Of a DNA stretch of 64,000 nucleotides, positions 9,859-19,423 are shown one piece after another. The first letter of the stretch is position 1. The number at the start of each line of letters is the position of its first letter. Origin of the DNA: Paulinella micropora (taxonomy: Eukaryota; Cercozoa; Imbricatea; Euglyphida; Paulinellidae); assembly GCA_019918135.1 (NCBI GenBank), contig WBZZ01002895.1, positions 66,001 to 130,000 of the forward strand, written 5' to 3'. A model generated the notes under the pieces. That model saw nothing but the letters and a program-made list of their open reading frames with translations. It had not been told where the DNA came from and ran no database searches. A program made the translations under genes and the position numbers.

Positions 9859-10044
9859 ACAGGAGCGTCAGCGTCTGATTCAGTAGGAGGCGAGGAGGAG
9901 CTGCTCTCGTTTATGTCGGGGCTCTTGTTGGCAAAGACGCGGCCCTCGCTGCCAATCTGCAGGCAGGACGGCTGCTGTGCACAAGCACTGGACGATAATC
10001 TCTATTGCGTGATCCACGAGCCTGGCTGGCTTGAAAAAGCCTAG
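9859..10044 (+). CDS. Short Cys-rich reading frame, possible exon or gene remnant
   Basis: Open from the TAG at 9856-9858 to TAG 10042-10044, 61 residues. The first internal ATG gives MSGLLLAKTRPSLPICRQDG. The C-terminal half reads CRQDGCCAQALDDNLYCVIHE, similar to short C-x-x-x-G-C...C-x-x-H zinc knuckles. The preceding GGTTTTGTTAG looks like a splice acceptor, so this could be an exon. Low certainty. Confidence 0.25.
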   Translation, partial: TGASASDSVGGEEELLSFMSGLLLAKTRPSLPICRQDGCCAQALDDNLYCVIHEPGWLEKA

Positions 10045-10136
10045 TAGTAGTAGTGGTAGCGCAGACGTTCGAAATTGTTGTTAAAAAAAGATATAACGGA
10101 TTGGTTCTGAAAATTTAGAGATTCGTACAGAGTGCC

Positions 10137-10210
10137 GGATAGTCTCCAGAGAGAGGCCCTCCCTAATCGAGGCAAAACACTAAAACCAAAAAATTTTCGG
10201 GTCTGTGTTT
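10137..10210. repeat. Dispersed intergenic repeat, inverted relative to 16988-17062
   Basis: CTCCAGAG...AATCGAGGCAAAACACTAAAACC followed by AAAAATTTTCGGGT matches, in reverse orientation, CCCGAAAATTTTTGGGTTTAGTGTTTTGCCTCGATTGAGGCC...CTCTGGAGAG at 16988-17062. Both copies are intergenic. From 10211 to 10422 there is only a TTA microsatellite (10220-10240) and a C run. Confidence 0.7.
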
Positions 10211-10422
10211 GATTTTTTATTTTATTATTATTATTATTATTTTTGTCTAGAACCAGTCCGGTTGGGTCCCAAAGCTAGCAGTCGTATTAAGAGGATGTTG
10301 CGACTTTGGCATTCATGTCGCATCCGTGCTGCAAGTTGTGTTTGTCAGCCCCCCCCCCCTTCTCGCAAAAACAAGCACACTAAATTTTAGTGCGCCAATT
10401 TCTTTAATAAATCAAGCCGCGA

Positions 10423-11010
10423 CTACGCCTGGTAGCACAGCAGGCCGTTTGCGCCTAGCCTGTCGCGACGCTCATCCATGGTGCGACCCGGGAGGTGCAA
10501 AATCCAGTCGGAGGGCCCGCCCTGCAACAGCTCAGCTGCCTGCCTGGGCACGACCCAGACGCTGTGGCGTTCAAAGTCCGGGTGCGCTACTAAGAAATCA
10601 CGCAGGCTTAGCTGGTCGGCCACATGGTGGAATGGCAGGACCGTTTGGTCGTAGATGCGCAGCAGCCGTTCCAAGTACCGTAGCTTATTAAAACGCGCCG
10701 CTCGGGGGTACATCCACCAGCGCAGGGGCAACAACTCCTCGGGCCGGAAACAACTGTCGTCGAATAAGTCGTACTTCTGCAGGTCACAATATCGTCGCTT
10801 AGGTTCTTGGAAGCTGCAGCGTGCCCAGGGAATGGTCTCCCAACCCAAATGCAGTGTCACCACTGCAAAGGAGAGGCTGGCGCCGGTCTGGCTGTGTTGT
10901 CGGTAGCAGCGCCGCCAAACTTCGTGGCCTGGCGCCGCGGGCTGGTAGGCAGTTGTGCTAGTTGCTGGTGGGTGGCTCTGTAGCAACCAACCGGCCACCA
11001 AAATTAGCAT
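10423..11010 (-). CDS. Hypothetical secreted or membrane-anchored protein, 195 aa
   Basis: Intact frame from ATG 11010. The N-terminus MLILVAGWLLQSHPPATS has a short hydrophobic stretch like a signal peptide. The rest is rich in Arg, Trp and Tyr (RRYCDLQKYDLFDDSCF, LLPLRWWMYPRAARFNKLRYLERLLRIYD) with an H-x-V-A-D-Q-L-S-L-R-D segment. No family recognised. It ends beside AATAAA-like sequence at 10410 on the opposite strand. Confidence 0.5.
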   Translation of the reverse strand: MLILVAGWLLQSHPPATSTTAYQPAAPGHEVWRRCYRQHSQTGASLSFAVVTLHLGWETIPWARCSFQEPKRRYCDLQKYDLFDDSCFRPEELLPLRWWMYPRAARFNKLRYLERLLRIYDQTVLPFHHVADQLSLRDFLVAHPDFERHSVWVVPRQAAELLQGGPSDWILHLPGRTMDERRDRLGANGLLCYQA

Positions 11011-11139
11011 AAGAAGTTAGAAGCAACGCACAAGCGTAAGCCGTGCGGGCAAGGCGCACATCCTCAGCCCCCCGGGACATGAGGACTTTGTCGCAGTCAT
11101 GAATTTGTTGAACATTCAGGAGGAGGGGTAGATTTTGAG

Positions 11140-11580
11140 GGAAGGGGTGGGGATTTCGGGCCGGGCGCCCCCCCCCCCCCCGGCCACACCCCCGAACCCT
11201 CTGCGCATTCTGGGTGGCGAAGGGGGAGGGGGGGGGGCCTGCGACATAAAAAAAGTTTTTCCCCGCCCCCATTTTCTTCCCCAAAAATTTTCTTTGGGCG
11301 CTACAGTTATTGCCGAAATGTCCTTCGCTCAAAAAAAAAGAAAAAAATATATTGAGTGCCACAAATTGCGGCAAAAACAAGGTGTCCACAAATTGCGGCG
11401 TTTTCCACCTTTGTCGAGAAATTCACCGGAAAATTGAACCCTTTGAGATTTTTTTTTTTTTTTTTTTTTGCAAAGGACATTTCGGCAATAAAAACTAAGA
11501 CGGTTACAGAAAATTTTTGGGGAAACAAATGGGGGCGGGGAATTTTTTGTGTTAAATTCTGCAACATGCTGTGCCAGGGC
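11140..11580. repeat. Dispersed C/G-rich intergenic repeat (partner at 16690-17210)
   Basis: The order is: C run, CGAACCCTCTGCGCATTCTG, GGTGGCGAAGGGG, G run, GCCTG-GACATAAAAAAAGTTTTT, CCCCGCC, ATTTTC. Further right comes CACAAATTGCGGC...AAATTCACCGGA. The same sequence of blocks occurs at 16690-17210. The part 11300-11345 is also repeated inverted at 11450-11490 (GCCGAAATGTCCTT / AAGGACATTTCGGC), so this copy contains a foldback. Confidence 0.7.
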
Positions 11581-11732
11581 CCGCTCGCGACTTCTAGCGC
11601 GGCCGACACGAGCTCGGCCAGGTCCCTCTCGGCCTCGAATGCCTCTTCCTGGCCCAGGCCCCGCTGTGCCAGATAGTGTGCCAGGCCCCGAACCAACGCC
11701 TGGACAAGCTGGAATTCCTTGTGCTCCGACAT
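11307..11732 (-). CDS. Hypothetical short helical protein
   Basis: The first ~62 residues from ATG 11732 (MSEHKEFQLVQALVRGLAHY...) look like a real amphipathic helical protein. After SGPWHSMLQNLTQK the frame runs into the repeat at 11140-11580 and becomes Lys/Phe homopolymer. The true C-terminus is probably lost to the repeat insertion or lies in a spliced exon. Confidence 0.3.
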   Translation of the reverse strand: MSEHKEFQLVQALVRGLAHYLAQRGLGQEEAFEAERDLAELVSAALEVASGPWHSMLQNLTQKIPRPHLFPQKFSVTVLVFIAEMSFAKKKKKKNLKGFNFPVNFSTKVENAAICGHLVFAAICGTQYIFFFFFERRTFRQ

Positions 11733-11779
11733 CTTTCATCAAATGAGTGTCTCGCGCCCCTTGGCTCTCCGCCCGCCTC

Positions 11780-12106
11780 TTATTGAATTTTGGCAAGCCA
11801 ATCAAATTTTTTTGCATGCTTGGGGGGGGGGGGGGGGCCAGCAGACGAGCAAGGACTTTTTTTGAGGTGCTGAAGAACAGCAAGGTGCGTGCGGTATTTT
11901 TTTTGGGCCTGCCCATCAGAAGGTCCAAACACAACAAGAAGATGCGCAAGTTCGGGAAGAGCATCAGGTCTCTGGTAGTCTTTTTCGAGTTCGTCGACTG
12001 CTGACAGAACCCCGATCTCACGGTCTGCCGCCAGCCTGCCGTCGCCAGGAGCCCCAACAGGTTGCTCGAACCAACGCAAGGGCTGGCCAAAAGTAGGGGT
12101 ACCCAC
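11780..12106 (-). CDS. Doubtful small reading frame
   Basis: The segment from ATG 12106 (MGTPTFGQPLRWFEQPVGAP) to about residue 90 has protein-like composition, including LADREIGVL-type and DALPELAHLLVVFGPSDG-like stretches. It then enters a G/C run read as Pro. The opposite strand is also open with one stop (11747-12265; ends HHGFKQGSPFEIITVSHPGF). I cannot tell which strand is used. Confidence 0.2.
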   Translation of the reverse strand: MGTPTFGQPLRWFEQPVGAPGDGRLAADREIGVLSAVDELEKDYQRPDALPELAHLLVVFGPSDGQAQKKYRTHLAVLQHLKKSPCSSAGPPPPPKHAKKFDWLAKIQ

Positions 12107-12305
12107 TGCTTCGGGGTCGACTTTGGGCGGCGTCTGCTGTTCGACGGCCGTTCAGACTACGCACACGTGCTGTGTGAGCAAACGCTGCTGCACCACGGCT
12201 TCAAACAAGGTTCACCCTTTGAAATCATCACTGTCTCTCACCCCGGCTTCAAGAAGCAAGTTTAAGACTTAATCATTAAAGGGTTTTGGGTGTCCGGTCG
12301 GGTCT

Positions 12306-12650
12306 GTCGGTCGACACCACGCAAGGGTCGGTCGACACCACGCAAGGGTCCGTCGATCCGCTGAGACTGTGAGACGGCCCCCAACCTTTTCCCATATAGG
12401 GGGGGGGGAGGTACCTATGTACCTACCCGTTGGTAAAATTCAAAAAGTGCAGTCTCAGGCCCCTTTAAAAAATCTCATGTCCGGGCGAGACCAAATGCCA
12501 TTTTGTCCCTGGCGGACAAAAGTACACAATGAGAGCTTGAACCGGGGAAATTTCTCCCACCCAACCCGGGGGAGGTACCTTATATACCTAGCCGTTGGCA
12601 AAATTCAAAAATGCAGTCTCAGGTCCCTTTGAAAAATCTCAGGGCTCCCT
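12306..12650. repeat. Tandem and direct repeats with GGAGGTACCT words
   Basis: GTCGGTCGACACCACGCAAG is duplicated in tandem at about 12306-12350. Then a ~90-bp unit (GGGGGAGGTACCT, ACCTA-CCGTTGG-AAAATTC, GCAGTCTCAGG-CCCTTT-AAAAATCTCA) occurs at about 12395-12480 and 12570-12645. A third GGGAGGTACCACGTACCTGC lies at 12768. The stretch 12107-13208 holds these repeats and C runs and no convincing gene. Confidence 0.75.
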
Positions 12651-13142
12651 GTCGGCCGCCCACAGAGCAACCCCCCCCCCCCCTTCTCGTCCCTTTCCTC
12701 CCTTTCCTTCCCTTTCTTGATATTCTCTTTTCTGAAAACTAGTTATACAATAGAAAGTAAAAAAAGGAGGGAGGTACCACGTACCTGCAGGCACGGAGGG
12801 GTTGGGGCCGGCTCGCTGTCTCAACGTGTAACAAAAAAGGACAGATTGGGGGTGGGGAGGGGGGGTTTGCCCTCTGGTGCCACTGGCCGCCTGTCAATGA
12901 CTAAAAGGCAGTAGTCGAGGACAAAAAAGCAGTAGATTCGGGCCGGTCGGGTAAGGGTGACGTGGCACGAGCCTCGGCGGTTTCGTCGTCGTGACCAGAA
13001 CCCTCGAGTCTTCGACCGAGGGAAAGTGTGTAGCAGCCGGAACGAACCTTTTGCTATTTTTGCCCCAATCGTGGACAATTTCACCTTAAATTACCGCGCC
13101 GCAAAACACGGAGAAATTTTGTCGTGTGCACCACTGAACATT

Positions 13143-13194
13143 CTTTTTTCATCTGTTAAACAGTATTTTTTTATTGTCTTGCTTGTATGTACAG
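13143..13194 (+). promoter_or_regulatory. Polypyrimidine-AG site before the polymerase-helicase gene
   Basis: TTTTTTCATCTG...AACAG, then TTTTTTTATTGTC...TGTACAG, 14 nt before ATG 13209. It looks like a 3' splice acceptor (cis or trans). Similar T-rich tracts ending in CAG precede the MYND gene (7340-7371) and RPB10 (19360-19386). Alternatively it is simply an AT-rich viral promoter. Confidence 0.35.
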
Positions 13195-13208
13195 AGAATC
13201 TCTGAGAC

Positions 13209-15966
13209 ATGCCGCGTGCCAAGAAGAAGGCAGCAAGCGACGAGGAGGACAAGAAGGTTGGGCTGGTGCTGTACCAGAAGCTGGACTACGCTCGTGTCGA
13301 GAACATCTCCATACTAAACGCGCACTTCGAGCCAAACGAGGTGATATCCGTGAAGAGCCTGCTTGCTGCGCACAAGGGCCAGGTGTTTGCAGAAGTCAAG
13401 TACACCGAGAGCGAGAAGTTCGAGGGATCCAGCTTGTGGAGTGGCAAGTCCGTAGGCATGACCAGCGGTTGGATCTGCCGTCTCGTCGCGGGCGAGCTAT
13501 ACGAGTGGCTGGACATCAAGAACGCCTGCTGCACCATCCTGCTGCAGCTTATGGTGAAGAACGACATTAAAGTGCCACCGATGATCAAGCGCTTCGTGGG
13601 CGGGGAGCGCGAGGCCATGATTACGGAGCTGCTGGCCGAGGTAGGGATGGAGGACAACAAGGCAAACCGCAAGTGGGGCAAGCAGTCTTTTCTGGGCGTC
13701 ATCAATGGCCAGGCAGTGCTGGGAGACCATGAACGCGACTGCCCGATCCTGCGGAAATGGAAACAGGTTTGGGTCAACCTTGTACCCAAGTTCCAGAGGC
13801 TGGCCGAGTTTCAACCTCTCTGGAAGAACGTGGAAGAAAGAGAAGACAAGAAACATAACAAGAACGGCACGTTCATTGCGTACGTGTGGCAGCTCTACGA
13901 GCGCAAGATCATGCATGGCATCGTCGACTTCTTCCACTCCATCAAGGATGACAAGGACAGGTGCATGTACAGGGTCGGGGTGTGGAAACACGACGAGATC
14001 GGTGTGCACAAGCTACCTGACAGTGAGCGGATCATGACTGACGAGATGATCGAGCGCGTCAAGCAGCATGTCAAGGCAGAGTTTGGCTTCGAGCTGGACT
14101 ACCACTCTGACGACTGTTCCCCTACGGAGGAAGACTGGAACATTTACTACGGCGCTCGGTGCCTCCACTTGATCTCTAACAACTTGGAACGCTGCATGCA
14201 CGAGCTCGTCCTGTACGGCAGCAAGAACAAGCACGTGCGCTTCGATGGTGCGGTCCTGCGGCCGCATGACTCAATTCCCGGCGTCTACACGAAGATCAAT
14301 GCAAGCTTCGCCGACTACGTAAACACTGCCCTGGATACCTCTGTCTACTACACCGAGCGGATGACTCGTCTGTCGTCTCTCGAGGCATGGTACGAGACTG
14401 GCAACCACCCTCGTTTTCCTGTTCTGTGCAAAGATGAGATGCAGTCCAATTGGATAAGCTTGTGGAACTGCACATTCTGTATCAAGGAGTTGGCGCTATA
14501 CATGGGAACAACTGGCACAAGCGGGCAAGAAGCCACCCTTTACCGATCATTACTACGACGTCGAAGTGGACATCGCTAAGCTGGAGGAGTCGGTGAATCA
14601 CTCCGATGAATGGTTGACCCCGCTGTGGACCGGTCTGCTGCGGTACCAGCTTTCTCAGGAGATGGCGGAGTTCATGGAAGTGAGCTTGGGCCGCGTGCAG
14701 TACCCCGTCTGGCAGGGCTTTCTGTACATGGTAGGCGATACTCGCACGGGCAAGGGCACCGTCATTAAGGTTCTGAGGGCCATGAAGCCTAGCCACAAGA
14801 TTGGCGCTCTGGCGCTGTCGTCCGAAGGCAAGTTCGGCATGCAAGGAGTGTACCTGAAGGAGCTCTTGGTGGTGGACGACATGCCAGTCGGCTTCGAGAA
14901 GGCGCTGGATCAGTCATTGCTACAGCGCATGGTCTCGGGCGAGATGGTACCGATAGAGCGCAAGTACCTGACGGGGATAACAGACCACGTCTGGACAGTG
15001 CCCCAGGCCTGGGCCAGCAACCACGTGGTGAACTACAAGGACAACCAAGAACAGTTCTCCGAGCGGGCACACGTTTTCTATTTCCGTACAGAAATGAAAG
15101 AGAAGAAGCCCGGGCTGGCGGAAGACATCATCAAGCACGAGTTGCCCTACGTTCTGTTGCGATGCGTCAAGCGTTATAGGACTTTGGTGAAGGAGAAGGG
15201 TCGCTGTGATTTTTGGATGCACATCGCGCCTGAGGACCTGTGTACCAACAAAAAGGCTATCCAGAGCCAGACGAACCTGCTGAGCAAGTTCCTCAACGAG
15301 GGCAGCAGCGAGTGGCGCGTGCAAAAAAAGACTGGCTACTTCACTCCGTAGGACAAGTTCGAGACTGCCTTTGTTAAGTTCCTGAAAGACGACCAGCGTT
15401 CGTTCTTTGTCAAGTTCGACGACATCGGGGACACTGCGTTGCGCAGGGAAGGGTACGAAGTATTCAGAAACGATAAGAAGTGCAATTTCTGCAAGTATTG
15501 CAGCACGCACAAGGACATGCCTGGCCAAGATTGCGGGCCTAAATTTGGTTGCTCCGATACGATGTGGTGGATGAAGCCTACCAAGGAGAACTGCGGCGAC
15601 CACTACAACGAGAAACGCGTGCGTGGCAAGCTACAGGGCATCCGCAACATGAAGCTGGTGAGAAAGGAGGATTACGTGGAGGAAAGCGACGACGACTCTA
15701 CCCTGGACGAATGCGTCGAGCGGGTGGTGGAACTGAAGGCGACAAAGGCAGACAGGGAGTCGATCAGGCGTGCGACCGAGCGGATGCTGAAGGCGCAGCG
15801 CAAGCTCATCTGCAAGGTCGCTGGTATCAAGAAGTGGGGCGCTCTGAAGCCGAATTACGAAAAGGCAAGGAAAATGCAGAGGGAGGAGCGACGGGCGCAG
15901 GGTCCTAACAAGAAACCTCGGCTAGAAACCATTCGTACCAAAGAATACACTTCAGACACGAAATGA
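13209..15966 (+). CDS. TV-Pol-like family-A DNA polymerase fused to superfamily 3 helicase (two frame breaks)
   Basis: The N-terminal frame (13209-about 14530) has family-A polymerase landmarks. Motif A is YEWLDIKNA (Asp about 102). Motif B-like KQSFLGVINGQ has Lys about 158. Motif C is WKHDEIG (His-Asp-Glu 261-263). This order matches TV-Pol proteins, which are fused to S3H helicases in virophages, polinton-like viruses and algal elements (known from the literature). After a frameshift near 14530 the second frame carries Walker A GDTRTGKGT, Walker B LLVVDD and the S3H Asn motif WASN. A TAG at 15349-15351 interrupts the C-terminal part, where the same frame goes on to 15966 with a CxxCxxC-like patch (NFCKYCSTH) and a basic tail. 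Expected role: viral DNA replication. The breaks suggest an inactive copy, or error for the shift. Confidence 0.7.
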
Positions 15967-16458
15967 ATAAGGACCAGCCGCCCAAAGGATAACTAACGTA
16001 AGTCGTTTTGTGCTCATATTCATTTGTATCTGAAGGTTAGTCTCATGTTCTGTGCCGCTTTTCTTCACTGTCCGTGTGTTGCAGGCGCACGCTGGATTCC
16101 CCCGTGCGCCAGACAGTGGCAGTGCGCTGGCTGCACTAACAATACTAGGTGATTGTTGTCAAAGGGTTTTTTTGCAGCAGACTAGCAAAGATTTCGTCTG
16201 CCTTCATTAAATTAGTTTTTTTTTCTCTTTCATGAACACGATTTTCCCCCAGGGGGTGGCCCCTTGAGTCAAAACAGATTAGCGCGGGCACGCGCATGAG
16301 CGGGGGCGACGTCGCCGTGTGAGAACATGGAGGAGGAGGGAAGGCCAAGAAAGTACAAAAAACTCAAGAGTTGGTGGTCCGTTCCCAAGACCACCACGCA
16401 GCCGCAGCTGCCACAGGTCTTGACGGATGTAGTTTTTGGCCTCGTGCCAGCAAGCATA

Positions 16459-16460
<2 letters not shown>
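15967..16460. other. Spacer without a recognised gene
   Basis: Contains TGCGCC...GGCGCA words near 16083-16110 and short T runs. No reading frame with protein-like composition was seen on either strand. Confidence 0.5.

Positions 16461-16528
<68 letters not shown>
16461..16528. repeat. 68-nt uninterrupted poly-T
   Basis: The longest homopolymer in the window. It could be the poly-A tail of a retrotransposed minus-strand RNA, but no coding sequence or target-site duplication was seen beside it. Long-read or assembly artefact is possible. Confidence 0.9.
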
Positions 16529-16531
<3 letters not shown>

Positions 16532-16626
16532 CGAGCCCTGCGCTTTTTTCCTTGACATGAACCTCCCTCCCCTCCCCCCTTTGCCGCTTCCTGCATGACA
16601 ACAATTGACAAAGGAGGGGGGGCCAC

Positions 16627-16682
16627 TGGAGGCAGGAGGGGGGGGCCGATTGTGAAAGTACGCGGCCCCCCCCCCTGCCTCC
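16627..16682. terminator. G-run/C-run hairpin
   Basis: GGAGGCAGGAGGGGGGGGCC (16627-16647 region) pairs with GGCCCCCCCCCCTGCCTCC (16663-16682) across a ~16-nt loop. The arms are about 19 nt. Such stable hairpins lie between several viral genes here and may end transcripts; they also invite polymerase slippage. Confidence 0.5.
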
Positions 16683-16689
16683 AGCAACA

Positions 16690-17210
16690 CCTTTCACCGG
16701 CGCAGCGCAAACCAGGCCCCCCCCCCCCCCCGAACCCCTTCGCCACCCAGCCTGCGCATTCTGGTGGCGAAGGGGGGGGGCCTGTGACATAAAAAAAAAG
16801 TTTTTTCCCCCGCCCGCCATTCTTTCCCGAAATTTTTGCTATAAAATTTAGCAGGGAAATTGTCCTCTTTGCTCAAAAAAAAAAAATCAGTCGCTGGCCG
16901 AAATTTGCGGTGAAAGAGACTTTCGCGCGAAAGTTTTGCCGGCATTTGCGGCTACGACTGTTGGTTTTGGGCCAGCAGGACTTGTACTAATCTAACACAA
17001 ACCCGAAAATTTTTGGGTTTAGTGTTTTGCCTCGATTGAGGCCTCTGGAGAGTGTGCTTGTTGTGCCCCTCCTCTGTAGGAATCTCTGAGTTTTCAGAAT
17101 CAAGATTTCAATCCAATCCGCAATTTGCGGTCGATCTGAAGTGTCCACAAATTGCAGCATTTTTCGGCAATTGTCGCAAAATTCACCGGATTCCGGGGCG
17201 GGCAAGATCT
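16690..17210. repeat. Second copy of the dispersed C/G-rich repeat
   Basis: Shares ordered blocks with 11140-11580: CTGCGCATTCTGGTGGCGAAG, G run, CCTGTGACATAAAAA, GTTTTTTCCCCCGCC, and CACAAATTGCAGCATTTTTC...AAATTCACCGGA. Between them sits the inverted match to 10137-10210 (16988-17062). Copies are diverged, unlike the recent large duplications. Confidence 0.7.
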
Positions 17211-17273
17211 TGTAAGAAAAACGAAATTTTCACGCTGATCCCCACAAAATTTTTTTCTTTAACTTTTTGGCAC

Positions 17274-17843
17274 TCAAAAGCTAAGCTTTTTTGGCGAGGG
17301 TGACGTGCTCCGGGAGCGCCCGCTTTCTCTTTCACGACGCTGGCGCGATCCGTGGTAGCGTAAGTGGTCAACCTCGACATCTTGGGATGGCCGCTCCTCC
17401 TGATCGGGGGCGACCTTCGCAAACTGGGCCCAGCTTTTTGTATACTTTTGCAGAATCGCCACTGAGTCTGCCCGGAGGGGCCCGCTCTGTGCGGACTGGA
17501 GCTGGGCCGCGATGGCTTCTGCCTCCGCAACCAGCGTGGTTTCGTTGTCGTAGACCCGCCCGGCACTGAGGCGCGAGCCGACCGCGCCGGCCGCGGCGAG
17601 CAGCGAGGCCAACACCAGGCGGGAGGCCCGGTGCTGCCAGAACCGGGGCGTCAGTACTAGCCCGAGCAACACGCGCAGAGCCAGGAGCTTGCCCTCTTCG
17701 GTGAGCTGTTGGCACTCGGGCCACGAGGCCCGGTCAATCAGCATACCTGCGGCGTTGGGCGTGTCCAGCATGTGCCAGCACACATTAATCACTGCTCCTT
17801 CCATTTGCTTGATTTCTGCCTCAGTGTAAAGGCCGTCGTCCAT
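17274..17843 (-). CDS. Hypothetical helical protein with Arg/Ser tail, 189 aa
   Basis: Start taken at ATG 17843 (MDDGLYTEAEIKQMEGAVIN); a second ATG lies four codons upstream. Residues 10-150 are Ala/Leu rich and predicted helical. Residues 160-189 are basic with RS dipeptides (SRQRRERESGRSRSTSPSP), suggesting nucleic-acid binding or nuclear targeting. No family recognised. The frame is intact. Confidence 0.45.
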   Translation of the reverse strand: MDDGLYTEAEIKQMEGAVINVCWHMLDTPNAAGMLIDRASWPECQQLTEEGKLLALRVLLGLVLTPRFWQHRASRLVLASLLAAAGAVGSRLSAGRVYDNETTLVAEAEAIAAQLQSAQSGPLRADSVAILQKYTKSWAQFAKVAPDQEERPSQDVEVDHLRYHGSRQRRERESGRSRSTSPSPKKLSF

Positions 17844-18539
17844 TACAGACAGCACAATTTTTGTGCTGTTAAAGTTCTAGACCTCTTCGTATTTCAGAGC
17901 TACCCAAAAACAAGCTACGGCTACGAGCTGAACATTTTCTGCGTTGAATTGAAATGTTGGTCTCTGGGTGAAAAAGCCTAAAATCTCTGCGGCCCGGAAG
18001 AAGTAGTTTCCTTGCCTCTCCCCATATATTTCCGCGCACTTTCTCTCTCCCCCCCCCCCCCCCCCCCCGCGTCTCCATTCCCATCCACCCTACTCTCTCT
18101 CTCTCATACACACACAGCCCACCCCCCTCCCCCTCCTCTCTGTTTTCTTTGGTCGGCAGTGCGCGGCTGGCCTGCTTCCCCCCCCCCCCCCCAGCGTCCC
18201 TCGCCTCCCAACCCAACAGCACCAGAAACAAAAGAAGGCAAAAAAAGATATAGGAGGGTCGGGGAGAGAGTGAGAAAGAGAGACAGAGAGGGGGGGGCGG
18301 AGGACGAGAGAAATTGGGGGGAATGGAGGAACAGCGTGGGAAGGGGAGGAAGGGGGGCTAGAGTACGTGTAGGAAAAGGGGAGCCAGCAGAAGAAAGGAA
18401 GGCGAGTCTCATTTTTAGTCCGCTTGACTTTCGCCCTCCCCCCCCCCCCCCCACTCACTTTGTTCCTCCATTCCCCATCCCGTTTCCCCCTCCCCTCTCT
18501 TCGCTCTTTTTTGCTTTTTTTTTAATAGTCCACCGAGAG
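17844..18539. other. Low-complexity spacer (C runs, purine-rich tract)
   Basis: C runs at 18050-18070, 18178-18195 and 18438-18452 and an AG-rich tract at 18240-18350. Open frames on both strands are Pro- or Gly-rich composition artefacts. Confidence 0.6.
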
Positions 18540-18692
18540 ATGCCCCGACGCAGGTTGAGCCGTGTCCAGGAGGAGGCGGTCGAGTACTGCGTCACGCACC
18601 GCCGAGTGTTGCTGCGCCGGCATAGATTCTCTCATCGTCATCAGCGCAAGGCTTGCCCTCGCAAAACACCGCTGCTTGTGGCGCCCAAGTAG
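18540..18692 (+). CDS. Very small Arg/His-rich basic protein, 50 aa
   Basis: ATG 18540 follows a T-rich tract (TTTTTTTAATAGTCCACCGAGAG). The product begins MPRRRLSRVQEEAVEYCVTH and then is dense in Arg, His and Lys, ending in PLLVAPK. The composition is protamine- or histone-tail-like and would suit DNA condensation. The downstream spacer 18693-19423 is G-rich and then CT-rich, with no other gene. Could be chance, given its size. Confidence 0.35.
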   Translation: MPRRRLSRVQEEAVEYCVTHRRVLLRRHRFSHRHQRKACPRKTPLLVAPK

Positions 18693-18981
18693 TCCATCGC
18701 GGAGGCCCCGAAATTGTCGGCCATGGCTTACTCTGACAGCAATGATTGGCAAAAAAAGGAAATCAAATAAGAAATCTGAAACGGAAAAAAAGGAGTGGGG
18801 GAAGGGCGCGAGGTGGGCGGGCGGAGAGAGGGGGGGCGCGGGTTGTGGTCTTTGGCCAAGAAATAAAATAGGGCGGAGGAGAGAAGGGGGGTGGGGGGGG
18901 GGGGAAGGCTCGGCTGGAGACACCGTCTGCACTTCTCTTGCCTCCGCTCCGTAGATCTCCAGACTTTAAAGTTGCTGTCTT

Positions 18982-19387
18982 TCTTTTTGTGTGTGTGTCT
19001 CTCTCTCTCTCTCTTTTCTTTGCTTTTTCTTTTTTGTTTCTGTTGCCAGTTGAGCGCCTTTTTTGTTGTTTTTTTTTTAAATTGTTGTGGTTCTTGTCTG
19101 TGAAATGCCTCTCCCCACCCCTCCCCACCTTTCTGTTACCGTCCTCCATTCCTCCCCACCTCCTCTTCCCCCCCCCACCCCGACACACAGAGAAAGTTTC
19201 TTCTCGAAAGGACCCCCCCCTTCCCACCCTCCGACACAAAGAAAGTCTCCTCTTGGGTCCTTTCCCCTCCCCACCTTTTCTCTCCCTGCGTACACACGTT
19301 CTGTGTTCTCTTTTTCTTTTAATGAAAGAACTAGAAGCACATACGCAACACATTTTTCCTTTTTCTTTCTTTTTTTTGTTGCCAGTC
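18982..19387 (+). promoter_or_regulatory. Two polypyrimidine tracts ending GTTGCCAG upstream of RPB10
   Basis: CTCTCTCTCTCTTTTCTTTG...TTTCTGTTGCCAG ends at 19050, and CTTTCTTTTTTTTGTTGCCAG ends at 19386, 38 nt before the RPB10 ATG. Both have the form of 3' splice sites. A possible 5' UTR intron or trans-splicing acceptor; not proven. Confidence 0.3.
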
Positions 19388-19423
19388 CTGTTTCGTTTTT
19401 TTCTTTTGTCTGTTGGCTACCAT

